Assembly (NCBI GenBank): GCA_965657935.1
Contig: CBFHQE010000021.1
Location: forward strand, 1 to 27,664
DNA length: 27,664 bases
Source: Maricaulis sp965657935
GTDB lineage: Bacteria > Pseudomonadota > Alphaproteobacteria > Caulobacterales > Maricaulaceae
Reading direction: 5' to 3'
In this document: positions 16,900 to 25,444 of the stretch, piece by piece
How the letters are laid out: each line of letters opens with the position of its first letter
Numbering within the stretch: the stretch's first letter is position 1
Program-made: the position numbers and the translations under genes
Notes under the pieces: generated by a model
Databases searched by the model: none
What the model was told of the DNA's origin: nothing
The model's input: the letters and a program-made list of their open reading frames with translations, nothing else

Positions 16900-17547
16900 C
16901 TAGGCAATGGGCGTTGTACGAATCTGGCTTCCAAACTCCTTCTGCAGGTCCTCGAACTCTTCCTCGCTGATCTGCGCTCCGCTGAACACCCAGCGCGGCC
17001 GCAGGTCTTCACCGCGCCGCCACCAGTTCATCGAATGCACAAACAACGATTCACCCTTACGAGGCCCGTTGCAGAGTACATACTTGTCTACACTTTCAAC
17101 GGTTTCGACGCGTTCGTCAAAGAATCCGATTGATTTTAGAAGCAAAAAAAGTTGCGGCAGCCCCTCCGAGAAGCTCTGCGAAAGATCACGACCTTCGCAG
17201 GAGGCACGTTCGAGGCCGGTTTCGCGCTCCATGCCGACGCTTACAGTCTCCAGAATTCCCGAAGCGGATATCACGCCGGCAATCGCCGGGGTTTCGGCTA
17301 TGTAGGAGCGCCAGCCGATCATCGGTGCAGAGAGCTCCTCCGGAGAGACCAGGGTCAGAATGCGCTCCTGCATATCCCGTCCAGGCTCGACCAGGTCAGC
17401 CTCCCAGCGCGAGACCATGGCCTGGGTCACGCCAAGATCATCAGCCAGAGCCATCTGCTTCATATTGTTGGTAAAGCGGTATTGTTTGAGAATCTCACCC
17501 CAGCTCAGATGCGCCGGTTTACTGGACCGGTTTGTCTCTGTGCTCAT
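16900..17547 (-). CDS. XRE-type HTH regulator with PAS-like domain (paralog 2 of tandem set)
   Basis: A 215-residue paralog of both neighbours. The helix-turn-helix spans about residues 15-62, with LGVTQAMVSRWEAD (37-50) almost identical to the other copies. The PAS-like part begins at TPAIAGVISASGILETVS and includes SIGFFDERVETVESVDKYV. It ends with a divergent tail, EEFEDLQKEFGSQIRT. It starts three bases after the stop of paralog 1, so translational coupling is likely, with only a weak GAG ribosome site. Sequence identity to the neighbours is clear in the DNA-binding helix and lower in the sensor part, which suggests conserved operator recognition with diverged sensing. Confidence 0.82.
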   Translation of the reverse strand: MSTETNRSSKPAHLSWGEILKQYRFTNNMKQMALADDLGVTQAMVSRWEADLVEPGRDMQERILTLVSPEELSAPMIGWRSYIAETPAIAGVISASGILETVSVGMERETGLERASCEGRDLSQSFSEGLPQLFLLLKSIGFFDERVETVESVDKYVLCNGPRKGESLFVHSMNWWRRGEDLRPRWVFSGAQISEEEFEDLQKEFGSQIRTTPIA

Positions 17548-17550
17548 GTC

Positions 17551-18195
17551 TCAAAGCGCCTTTCGAACGACAACCGGCCCACCCAGCCGCTCTCTGACAT
17601 CGCGGTAGACGCTTTCACTCACGACAGCGCCCGACATCATGCACAGGACGCGAGGGCCCGGCATAAGCACGGGACGGTGCAACCCGTGCAGATAGACCTG
17701 TTTCCATTCGCCCGAACCGTGCAGGTATTCGAACAGGTCCACACTTTCAGCGCTGGCAACACGGCCTTCGAAGAAGCCTGTACGTTTGAAGGTTGCGAAA
17801 AGATCAAGAATCTCACCGCGAAAATGATGTTTGATCGAACGGCCAGCGAGATCTTCCGACGTCGTCCCCATGAGCCGGGCCAGCCCTCTAGACGCCACGG
17901 CCGCGCGACCGGTCCCGTCCGCGACACAGATAATGGCCGGGTTCTGAGCCACGCGCTGCTCCCAGACATCGCGTGAAATAGTCGCGCTTTCCGCCCAATA
18001 AAGATCGAACAGCAATTCCTGGATACGTGGACTGGGGCGGGCATCGGCAGCTTCCCAACGCGACACCATGGTCTGGGTCACGGCCAGACGATCGGCAAGC
18101 TGCCCCTGGTTGAGGCCCGTCGAGTGTCTATAATGCCGGATCACTGAAGGCCAGTGCAGCTCAGGAAGTTCCTGCGTAATCTCAATTGCAGACAT
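17551..18195 (-). CDS. XRE-type HTH regulator with PAS-like domain (paralog 1 of tandem set)
   Basis: A 214-residue protein and the first gene of the three-gene regulator array. The helix-turn-helix occupies about residues 14-62, with LAVTQTMVSRWEAA (37-50). The PAS-like sensor begins at NPAIICVADGTGRAAVAS and continues through TGFFEGRVASAESVDLFEYL to VLCMMSGAVVSESVYRD. A GGAAG ribosome site lies seven bases before the ATG at 18195. A perfect AT-rich dyad 41 bases upstream of this start is a candidate autoregulatory operator. The gene is divergent from the PiT-like membrane protein. No close named homologue is recognised, and no enzymatic domain is visible. Confidence 0.83.
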   Translation of the reverse strand: MSAIEITQELPELHWPSVIRHYRHSTGLNQGQLADRLAVTQTMVSRWEAADARPSPRIQELLFDLYWAESATISRDVWEQRVAQNPAIICVADGTGRAAVASRGLARLMGTTSEDLAGRSIKHHFRGEILDLFATFKRTGFFEGRVASAESVDLFEYLHGSGEWKQVYLHGLHRPVLMPGPRVLCMMSGAVVSESVYRDVRERLGGPVVVRKAL

Positions 18196-18235
18196 GCAAA
18201 TCTTCCGCCCTTCGAAGAATGCAGCAAGGCTGGGA

Positions 18236-18250
18236 GTTATATTTTATAAC
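18236..18250. promoter_or_regulatory. AT-rich dyad GTTATA-TTT-TATAAC, candidate operator
   Basis: The 15-base element has perfect 6-base arms around a 3-base spacer. It lies 41 bases upstream of the first tandem regulator and 172 bases upstream of the PiT-like gene, in an AT-rich patch that probably contains the regulator promoter. A related dyad occurs before the fourth regulator at 27162-27176. XRE-type dimers commonly bind such dyads near their own promoters, so autoregulation is a reasonable inference. Confidence 0.45.
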
Positions 18251-18421
18251 GCAAATCACGATTTCTTGGAAGGAAGTTTTTATTTCGCACTGTTTGCGCG
18301 AGATGAACAGTAGATTTTTGAAACTTCTGTGAAATCGTCCGCATTCGTCCTGACGCTCATTGATCCGGGGCAGACAAATGTCCATGGTCCGCCGCAATTC
18401 GGTAGTTGCGGAAATTTTGTC

Positions 18422-19552
18422 ATGGGTGATCTGAGTCTCCTTGTCTGGACCTTCTCCATCATCGGCTTTTTGCTGGCGGCCTATTCCATCGTGGCCAACG
18501 ACGCCATCCAGACGCTGGGAACCTTCCTCAGCTCCAATGACAAACGCCCCTGGTGGGTGCTGTGGCTGTATGCCTGTTCCATCATCGTCGCGGTCATGGT
18601 GTACGGCTATTTCGCGCTGAACCAGGACATCGCCTTTGGCCGATTGAATACACTGCCCTACCCGCAAGACGGCGTTCAGTGGTATCACGCAGTCCCACCA
18701 ATATTCCTTCTTCTGCTGACCCGGTTTGGAATTCCGGTCTCCACGACCTTCCTCGTCCTCACCATCTTTGCCCTGACCGGCGGCGCCAGCACCGACGGTG
18801 TCCTGCCGCGCATGCTGTTGAAATCCGGCATGGGATATGTCGTGGCACTTGGAGCGGCCTTCATCGTCTACATGCTGGTTTCTCGCATCTTTGAACGCTG
18901 GATCAGCAACACCCGCGACAAGCCTCACTCGGCCCTGTGGTTTGTGCTGCAATGGCTGTCGACCGCATTCCTCTGGTCGCAATGGTTGATGCAGGACCTG
19001 GCCAACATCTTTGTCTTCCTTCCACGCTCGACGGAGCTGGTTCCGGTGCTGGATGGGGCAGGTAATCCGATCCTGGAAAACGGCGTTGCCGTCATGGAAA
19101 CCCAGGTCCAGTTTTCGCCGATGCTGCTGATTTTCGCGACGCTGGTGATGCTGGTCCTGCACGCCATCATCTTCCGGGCACGCGGCGGCGAGATCCAGAA
19201 AATCGTCCTGTCAAAGACCAATACAACCGATGTCCGTGCCGCCACACTCGTCGATTTCATTTACGGTCTCATCCTGTTCTACTTCAAGGAACTCAACGAC
19301 GTGCCGATGTCCACAACCTGGGTTTTCCTGGGCATGCTGGCCGGACGCGAGATCGCCATCGCCTATATCGGCGGTCTGCGCGGCAAGCTGGAAGCCTTGA
19401 TGGACGTGGTGAGCGATATCTTCCGCGCCTTCATCGGCCTGGTCATCAGTGTGATTCTCGCCATCTTCCTGCCGGCGCTGGCCCGGGGCGAGCTGGGCGA
19501 GGTCCTTTCTGACTTCCCGGGATATCTGTCAGGCGTTCTGAGCCTGGGCTAA
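18422..19552 (+). CDS. Multi-pass membrane protein, PiT-like (phosphate/sulfate permease-related)
   Basis: A 376-residue protein with about eight to ten hydrophobic segments. Near the N-terminus IVANDAIQTLGTFLSS (23-38) resembles the GANDVANA-type signature of PiT phosphate/sulfate permeases. FGIPVSTTFLVLTIFALTGG (102-121) resembles their PVSTTH segment, although the usual His is Phe here. The second half contains TTDVRAATLVDFIYGLIL and a further membrane bundle. The relation to PiT is therefore remote and the substrate is open. I chose ATG 18422, which places MGDLSLLVWTFSIIGF directly at the first membrane helix; an in-frame GTG at 18329 would add 31 polar residues and cannot be excluded. 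It precedes the formate operon by 83 bases and is divergent from the regulators. Confidence 0.6.
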   Translation: MGDLSLLVWTFSIIGFLLAAYSIVANDAIQTLGTFLSSNDKRPWWVLWLYACSIIVAVMVYGYFALNQDIAFGRLNTLPYPQDGVQWYHAVPPIFLLLLTRFGIPVSTTFLVLTIFALTGGASTDGVLPRMLLKSGMGYVVALGAAFIVYMLVSRIFERWISNTRDKPHSALWFVLQWLSTAFLWSQWLMQDLANIFVFLPRSTELVPVLDGAGNPILENGVAVMETQVQFSPMLLIFATLVMLVLHAIIFRARGGEIQKIVLSKTNTTDVRAATLVDFIYGLILFYFKELNDVPMSTTWVFLGMLAGREIAIAYIGGLRGKLEALMDVVSDIFRAFIGLVISVILAIFLPALARGELGEVLSDFPGYLSGVLSLG

Positions 19553-19635
19553 CGTATGCGTCAACAAAACAGTTTCAAAAGACACGATCAGCGCTAAACT
19601 CCCCGCAACGAATAATAATTCCCGGGGAGAGCTGC

Positions 19636-20052
19636 GTGCCGCACGATATCGATGTGGTTGCGAAGATCTGCGCACATCACAAACATCAACCCGCCGCATT
19701 GCTGGAAATCCTGCACGATACGCAGGCGCATTTCGGCTGTGTCAGCGACGAGGCCGCGCGCCTGGTCGCGCAGGAGCTGAACATCTCTCGTGCCGATATT
19801 CACGGGGTTCGCAGTTTCTATGGGGATTTTACCCGGCACGCCGACAAGCCAAAACTCAAGCTCTGCCGCGCCGAAGCCTGCCAGGCGGTTGGCAGCGAGG
19901 CATTGGCAAAAATGCTGTCTGACAAAGGAATTGAGAGCGAGACAATCTACTGTTTGGGCAATTGCGCCCTGGGCCCTGCGGCGATGATTGGTGAACGCCT
20001 GATCGGTCGTGCCAGTGCAGCGCTTCTGGAAGCAGAGCTGGCTGATGACTGA
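19636..20052 (+). CDS. fdsG: NAD-dependent formate dehydrogenase, gamma subunit
   Basis: The 138-residue subunit is homologous to NuoE and carries a thioredoxin-fold [2Fe-2S] cluster. The ligands are Cys77 and Cys82 in LCRAEACQAVG and Cys106 and Cys110 in YCLGNCALGPA. The N-terminal helical part contains ALLEILHDTQAHFG and VRSFYGDF, typical of the family. In the soluble cytoplasmic FdsGBAD complex it sits beside the FMN subunit. The start is GTG at 19636 with a strong GGGGAGA ribosome site five bases before it. Its last eight bases overlap the start of fdsB, implying coupling. First gene of the operon. Confidence 0.93.
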   Translation: MPHDIDVVAKICAHHKHQPAALLEILHDTQAHFGCVSDEAARLVAQELNISRADIHGVRSFYGDFTRHADKPKLKLCRAEACQAVGSEALAKMLSDKGIESETIYCLGNCALGPAAMIGERLIGRASAALLEAELADD

Positions 20053-21583
20053 CACGCCGCGCCTGTTTCTCTCCAAGGATGCCGCCGCCCTTTCTGTCGG
20101 CGCAGATGCAGTTGCGGCCATTTTGCCCCGGGACCAGCTGACCCGGACGGGCTCACGTGGCCTGTTGTGGCTGGAACCCCTGCTGGAGGTCGAAACGCCA
20201 GACGGTCGCATCGGCTTTGGTCCGCTCTCGGTCACGGACGCCAGACGCCTGGCTGAGAATGGTTTTCCACCCGATGATCCAACATGCCAGGGCCTCGTGG
20301 ACGACCTGCCCTGGATGAAGGTCCAGCGACGCGTGATCTTTGAACGTTGCGGCCTGATTGACCCGCTCGATCTGGACGCTTTCGAAACCCGCGGGGGGCT
20401 CGTCGGGCTGCGTACAGCACTGGCCCGGTCCTCTTCGGACATCATCGGCACCGTTACCCGCTCCGGCCTGCGTGGTCGCGGTGGAGCCGGCTTCCCCGCC
20501 GGGATCAAGTGGAAAACGGCCGCAGAGGCTGACGCCGATCAGAAATACATTTGCTGCAATGCCGATGAGGGCGATAGCGGCACATTTGCGGACCGCATGC
20601 TGATGGAAGGCGATCCCGGTCAGCTGATCGCCGGCATAGTGATCGCTGGCCTTGCGGTGGGTGCGACCAAGGGCTTCATATATTGCCGCTCTGAATATCC
20701 GCACGCCATCGCAACACTCAACGCCGCGATCAAGGCCTGGCAAGCTCGCGGCTGGCTGGGCGCGGACATTCTCGGGTCCGGAAAAGCGTTTGAACTCACA
20801 CTTCGTCGCGGCGCGGGCTCCTATGTGTGTGGCGAGGAAAGCGCGATGCTCGAAAGCCTGGAAGGCAAACGCGGCCAGGTTCGGGTCAAACCACCGATCC
20901 CGGCAATATCGGGCCTGTTTGGAAAACCGACCATCGTCAACAATGTGCTGACCCTCGCCAGCATACCGTGGATCATGGCCCATGGCGGCGAAGCCTATGC
21001 CCAGATCGGCCATGAGCGCTCTCGAGGCACCCAGGCCTTTCAGCTCGCCGGCAATATCCGTCAGGGTGGCATGCTGGAGACAGATTTCGGCATCTCCCTG
21101 CGCGACCTGATCGAGGATTTCGGCGGCGGCACGTTAAGCGGCCGACCGGCGAAGGCCGTCCAGGTCGGCGGCCCGCTGGGCGCCTATATTCCCGCAGATC
21201 AGCTCGACCTGCCGATGGATTACGAGGCCTTTGCTGCGGCTGGCGCAATGCTGGGTCATGGCGGAATTGTTGTTTTTGACGATACGGTCGACATGGCGAA
21301 ACAAGCTGAATTCGCGATGAAATTCTGTGCCGAGGAAAGTTGCGGAAAATGCACTCCCTGTCGCATCGGTTCGGTGCGTGGCGCCGAAACAATCGGCAAA
21401 ATCCGCGCCGGAGATAATAGTGAAGGCAATCTTGCTCTGGTCGAGGAACTTTGCACTGTAATGACGGATGGGTCTCTGTGCGCCATGGGCGGACTGACGC
21501 CGATGCCGGTGATGAGCGCCCTGCGTCACTTCCGGGAGGATTTCACATCCTCCGAACCGAAACTCCAAGACATGGTAGACTGA
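20045..21583 (+). CDS. fdsB: NAD-dependent formate dehydrogenase, beta subunit (NuoF-like, FMN/NAD site)
   Basis: A 512-residue flavoprotein that passes electrons from the molybdenum subunit to NAD+. The N-terminal ~120 residues are a thioredoxin-like extension typical of FdsB. The NAD/FMN region shows GLRGRGGAGFPAGIKWKT (141-158), CCNADEGDSGTFADR (170-184) and GAGSYVCGEESAMLESLEG (256-274). The [4Fe-4S] cluster ligands are Cys433, Cys436 and Cys439 in SCGKCTPCR, then Cys479, with the 39-residue spacing found in NuoF. The start ATG at 20045 sits inside the end of fdsG. A longer in-frame start at 20009 is unnecessary. Confidence 0.95.
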   Translation: MTDTPRLFLSKDAAALSVGADAVAAILPRDQLTRTGSRGLLWLEPLLEVETPDGRIGFGPLSVTDARRLAENGFPPDDPTCQGLVDDLPWMKVQRRVIFERCGLIDPLDLDAFETRGGLVGLRTALARSSSDIIGTVTRSGLRGRGGAGFPAGIKWKTAAEADADQKYICCNADEGDSGTFADRMLMEGDPGQLIAGIVIAGLAVGATKGFIYCRSEYPHAIATLNAAIKAWQARGWLGADILGSGKAFELTLRRGAGSYVCGEESAMLESLEGKRGQVRVKPPIPAISGLFGKPTIVNNVLTLASIPWIMAHGGEAYAQIGHERSRGTQAFQLAGNIRQGGMLETDFGISLRDLIEDFGGGTLSGRPAKAVQVGGPLGAYIPADQLDLPMDYEAFAAAGAMLGHGGIVVFDDTVDMAKQAEFAMKFCAEESCGKCTPCRIGSVRGAETIGKIRAGDNSEGNLALVEELCTVMTDGSLCAMGGLTPMPVMSALRHFREDFTSSEPKLQDMVD

Positions 21584-21587
21584 AGAG

Positions 21588-24422
21588 ATGGGAAGCCGCC
21601 GCGAGAATGATTTCGGCACGCCGCCCCGCCCAAGCGAGGCCCGCGTTAGCCTGGAAATTGACGGCCAGACGGTCAGCGTGCCGGAGGGCACGTCCATCAT
21701 GCGCGCCGCGAACAAGGTTTCCGCGCGCATTCCCAAACTCTGCGCCACGGACCGGTTGGAGGCGTTTGGCTCCTGCCGCATGTGCCTCGTCGAAATCGAA
21801 GGCCGCAAGGGAACTCCCGCCTCCTGTACCACGCCGGTAGCCGAAGGCATGAAGGTCCAGACCCAGACACCGCGCCTGGAAGCGCTGCGTCGCGGCGTCA
21901 TGGAGCTCTATATTTCCGACCACCCGCTGGACTGCCTGACCTGTTCTGCCAATGGCGACTGTGAATTGCAGGACACGGCTGGCGAAGTAGGGCTGCGCGA
22001 GGTGCGCTACGGGCTTGATGGCGAGAACCATCTTGATGAAGGCGTCGACGCCTCCAATCCCTATTTCCAGTTTGACGGCTCCAAATGCATAGTCTGCTCT
22101 CGCTGTGTTCGGGCTTGCGACGAGATCCAGGGCACACTCGCCCTTACGATTGATGGGCGAGGCTTCGGCTCGAAAGTCTCAGCGGGTCTGGACGAAGGGT
22201 TTTTCGACAGCGAGTGCGTATCTTGCGGGGCCTGCGTTCAGGCCTGCCCGACGGCCACGCTGATGGAAAAAACCGTCGTCGAACATGGCCAGCCTCGTCG
22301 TGAGGTCGCGACGACGTGCGCGTACTGCGGCGTGGGTTGCTCCTTTATCGCCGAGCTGCAAGGCGATGAAGTCGTCCGCATGACACCGGACACGACCGGC
22401 GGCGCCAATGAAGGCCATTCCTGTGTGAAGGGCCGGTTCGCCTGGGGGTATGCCAGCCATCCCGACCGGGTGATGTCGCCGATGGTCCGCGAGGATATCA
22501 GCCAACCCTGGCGTGAAGTCAGCTGGGAGGAGGCCATCGGGTTCGCCGCGGACCGCTTCAAGACCATCCAGGCTGAAAACGGACGCCGTTCTATCGGTGC
22601 CGTGACGTCTTCGCGCTGTACCAATGAAGAAGTTTATGTCGTCCAGAAAATGGTCCGCACGGCCTTTGGCAACAACAATGTCGACACGTGTGCCCGGGTT
22701 TGCCACTCACCCACCGGCTATGGGCTGCAAACGACCTTTGGAGCCTCTGCCGGAACTCAGAACTTCAAATCTGTCGAACAGGCAGACGTCATCCTGGTCA
22801 TTGGCGCCAATCCGACCGATGCGCACCCGGTCTTTGCCTCGCGCATGAAACAGCGCCTGCGCGCCGGCGCACGCCTGATCGTGGCCGACCCGCGGGCCAC
22901 GGATCTGGTTCGCTCGCCGCACATCCAGGCCGATCACCATCTCCAGCTTCTCCCCGGCACGAATGTCGCCATCGTCAATGCGCTGGCCCACGTCATCGTC
23001 ACCGAGGACCTGGTCGACAGCGATTTCGTCGCCGAGCGTTGCGAGACTGAAAGCTTCAACCGCTGGGCCGCTTTCATTGCCCAGGAACAGAACAGCCCGG
23101 AAGCCGTCGAGGCGGTCAGCGGAGTGCCCGCGGAGACTATACGACAGGCCGCGCGCCTGTACGCGACGGGTGGCAATGCAGCGATCTATTACGGGTTGGG
23201 CGTGACCGAGCACTCGCAAGGCTCCTCCATGGTGATGGGCATGGCAAACCTGGCCATGGCAACAGGGAATATCGGTCGCGAAGGCGTGGGTGTGAACCCG
23301 TTGCGCGGGCAGAACAATGTCCAGGGCTCGTGCGATATGGGGTCCTTTCCGCACGAATTCCCCGGCTATCGCCATGTCTCCGACATCGAGACCCGAACCC
23401 TGTTCGAAACCCGCTGGGGCCAGGCGCTGAGCGACGAGCCCGGCTTGCGCATCCCGAACATGTTCTCCGCGGCGCTGGACGGCTCATTCAAAGGCATGTT
23501 TATCCAGGGCGAAGATCTCGCCCAGTCCGACCCGGACACCCAGAATGTTATCGCGGCCCTTCGGGCCATGGACTGCGTCGTGGTCCAGGACCTCTTCCTC
23601 AACGAGACAGCAGCTTTCGCCCATGTCTTCCTGCCGGGAACCTCCTTCCTGGAAAAGGACGGCACGTTCATCAATGCCGAACGCCGTATCAACCGTGTCC
23701 GTCCGGCCTTCCCGGAAAAACAGGGTCTGTCCGAATGGGAAACCGTGTGCCGGCTTTCACAAGCTCTGGGCTATCCAATGCACTATCAGGCCGCCGCGGA
23801 AATCATGGACGAGATCGCTGCCCTGACGCCGACTTTCTCGGGTGTCAGCTTTGACCGACTGGATCGCAACGGCTCCGTGCAATGGCCATGTAATGACGCA
23901 GCCCCCGATGGCACGCCGACCATGCACGTCGAGGGATTTGTACGCGGCAAAGGCCAGTTCATGCTGACCCAGTTCATCCCGACGGAGGAACGCACATCCC
24001 GCGCTTTCCCGCTGCTGCTGACCACGGGCCGTATCCTCAGCCAGTACAATGTCGGCGCCCAGACCCGCCGCACTGAAAACTCCCGCTGGCATGACGAGGA
24101 CGTGCTGGAGATCCACCCGTCCGACGCCGATGCCCGGGGTCTGGCCGAAGGAGAGATGGTCTCCCTGTCCAGCCGCAAGGGCGCGATCACCGTCCGCGCC
24201 GTGCTGTCGGATCGCATGCCGCCGGGCGTGGTCTACACCACCTTCCACCATCCAGAATCCGGTGCCAATGTCGTAACGACAGAGCTCTCGGACTGGGCAA
24301 CAAACTGTCCGGAATACAAGGTAACGGCCGTGCAGGTGGCGCCCTCCAACATGCCGTCGGACTGGCAGGCCGAGCGCGATCGCCGCCATGCCCGGATCGA
24401 TATCGTACCCGCTGCGGAGTAA
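21588..24422 (+). CDS. fdsA: NAD-dependent formate dehydrogenase, alpha subunit (molybdenum catalytic subunit)
   Basis: A 944-residue iron-sulfur molybdoenzyme subunit that oxidises formate to CO2. From the N-terminus it has a NuoG-like [2Fe-2S] domain (Cys52, 63, 66, 80), a His-ligated cluster (His112, Cys116, 119, 125), two ferredoxin-type [4Fe-4S] clusters (Cys167, 170, 173, 177 and Cys210, 213, 216, 220), then the molybdopterin domain with its proximal cluster (Cys244, 247, 251, 279). The molybdenum ligand is Cys372 with His373 in ARVCHSPTGYGL, so this is the cysteine and not the selenocysteine form. No Tat signal is present, which fits a soluble cytoplasmic complex. It starts four bases after fdsB; GAAGAG directly precedes the ATG, a poor spacing. 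Confidence 0.96.
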   Translation: MGSRRENDFGTPPRPSEARVSLEIDGQTVSVPEGTSIMRAANKVSARIPKLCATDRLEAFGSCRMCLVEIEGRKGTPASCTTPVAEGMKVQTQTPRLEALRRGVMELYISDHPLDCLTCSANGDCELQDTAGEVGLREVRYGLDGENHLDEGVDASNPYFQFDGSKCIVCSRCVRACDEIQGTLALTIDGRGFGSKVSAGLDEGFFDSECVSCGACVQACPTATLMEKTVVEHGQPRREVATTCAYCGVGCSFIAELQGDEVVRMTPDTTGGANEGHSCVKGRFAWGYASHPDRVMSPMVREDISQPWREVSWEEAIGFAADRFKTIQAENGRRSIGAVTSSRCTNEEVYVVQKMVRTAFGNNNVDTCARVCHSPTGYGLQTTFGASAGTQNFKSVEQADVILVIGANPTDAHPVFASRMKQRLRAGARLIVADPRATDLVRSPHIQADHHLQLLPGTNVAIVNALAHVIVTEDLVDSDFVAERCETESFNRWAAFIAQEQNSPEAVEAVSGVPAETIRQAARLYATGGNAAIYYGLGVTEHSQGSSMVMGMANLAMATGNIGREGVGVNPLRGQNNVQGSCDMGSFPHEFPGYRHVSDIETRTLFETRWGQALSDEPGLRIPNMFSAALDGSFKGMFIQGEDLAQSDPDTQNVIAALRAMDCVVVQDLFLNETAAFAHVFLPGTSFLEKDGTFINAERRINRVRPAFPEKQGLSEWETVCRLSQALGYPMHYQAAAEIMDEIAALTPTFSGVSFDRLDRNGSVQWPCNDAAPDGTPTMHVEGFVRGKGQFMLTQFIPTEERTSRAFPLLLTTGRILSQYNVGAQTRRTENSRWHDEDVLEIHPSDADARGLAEGEMVSLSSRKGAITVRAVLSDRMPPGVVYTTFHHPESGANVVTTELSDWATNCPEYKVTAVQVAPSNMPSDWQAERDRRHARIDIVPAAE

Positions 24423-24427
24423 CCGGA

Positions 24428-25204
24428 TTGAAACTGCCGCAAGCCTCCCTCGAAGTCCCCATCGTTTCCGCTGATACGGACACAACACACTGGTCGATCG
24501 CGACGGAGCATCCGGTCGAGATCGGTTTCAATGGCCAGGCCTGGACTGTGATGATGGCCAGTCCGGGTGACCTTGAAGATCTGGCCTTCGGACTGGCCGT
24601 CTCGGAAGGCATTCTGGCCGCGGACGCACGCCCCGACGCCGTCGATATCAAGACCTATGCCGAAGGTTCAACGGCAAATCTTCGGATCTCACAGGCTGCG
24701 ATCAACTCGGAACGGCTCACACGGCGCACGCTGGACGGACACACAGGCTGCGGGCTTTGCGGCATTGAAAGCCTGGCAGAGCTTCACGCCCCGCCTGCGA
24801 ACCAGAGCCGTCGTCTGGCGCTGACCGATCGCGCCTTCGAGCGGGCTTTCGGGGACTTGTCCGACCAACAGACGCTGAACCAGAAAACCCGCAGCGTTCA
24901 CGCCGCTGCGTGGTGCTCGCCCGACGGCGATATCGAGTTTGTTCGGGAGGATGTCGGCCGGCACAACGCGTTGGACAAACTGGTCGGACTGCTTGCCGCA
25001 GCAGGCCGGATCAGAACACCGGGTTTCGTCCTCATGTCGAGCCGTTGCAGTTACGAGCTGGTCTACAAGACTGCCGTCACCGGCGCCTCGGCGCTGGTGA
25101 CTTTATCCGCCCCTACATCGCTGGCGCTGCAGCTGGCCAAGACAATCAACCTGCAAATTGTCACGCGCGGCCCTGCCGGGCGCGTTGTGCGCCTGGGAGT
25201 GTAG
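24428..25204 (+). CDS. fdhD: Formate dehydrogenase accessory sulfurtransferase (FdhD/FdsC)
   Basis: FdhD-type proteins pass sulfur from a cysteine desulfurase to the molybdenum cofactor and are required for active formate dehydrogenase. The 258-residue protein has the catalytic pair Cys108 and Cys111 in HTGCGLCG, the FVREDVGRHNALDKLVG segment near residue 175, and the SSRCSYELVYKTAVTGAS element. In fdsGBACD operons the gene is called fdsC. The start appears to be TTG at 24428, with CGGAG eight bases upstream inside the end of fdsA; no ATG occurs before conserved sequence. It is read with the structural genes. Confidence 0.92.
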   Translation: MKLPQASLEVPIVSADTDTTHWSIATEHPVEIGFNGQAWTVMMASPGDLEDLAFGLAVSEGILAADARPDAVDIKTYAEGSTANLRISQAAINSERLTRRTLDGHTGCGLCGIESLAELHAPPANQSRRLALTDRAFERAFGDLSDQQTLNQKTRSVHAAAWCSPDGDIEFVREDVGRHNALDKLVGLLAAAGRIRTPGFVLMSSRCSYELVYKTAVTGASALVTLSAPTSLALQLAKTINLQIVTRGPAGRVVRLGV

Positions 25205-25209
25205 AGCCT

Positions 25210-25416
25210 ATGGACCATCATCACCTGATCGCCATGGCCAACCAGATTGCCCGCTTCTTTGAGCCCTACTCCGAGGCCGAGGCTGTCGAAGGCGTGGAAC
25301 AGCATATCAGGAACTTCTGGGAGCCGCGCATGCGAGAGCAATTGCAGGCCGCCCTCACCGATCATCCAGAAAAATTGCTGCCCGCGGTCCGCAAAGCGGC
25401 TGCCCGGCTGGCCTGA
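25210..25416 (+). CDS. fdsD: NAD-dependent formate dehydrogenase, delta subunit
   Basis: A 68-residue protein beginning MDHHHLIAMANQIARFFEP and containing HIRNFWEPRMREQL (32-45). The FW-P-RMR pattern is the hallmark of FdsD, the small subunit found in NAD-linked molybdenum formate dehydrogenases. Its role in assembly or stability of the FdsGBA complex is known for the family but not defined in detail. The ATG lies five bases after the fdhD stop. Length matches family members. Confidence 0.9.
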   Translation: MDHHHLIAMANQIARFFEPYSEAEAVEGVEQHIRNFWEPRMREQLQAALTDHPEKLLPAVRKAAARLA

Positions 25417-25444
25417 CCTATTCCTTCGAGGGGGAGAAAAGACG

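Noticed and set aside
19610..19621. GAAT-AATA-ATTC dyad upstream of fdsG
   Set aside because: The arms are four bases only and the element does not match the regulator-linked dyads well; too weak to call an operator.
25247..25444. Longer fhs start at 25247
   Set aside because: It lies within fdsD in another frame; the TTG at 25445 has a good ribosome site and matches the family N-terminus.
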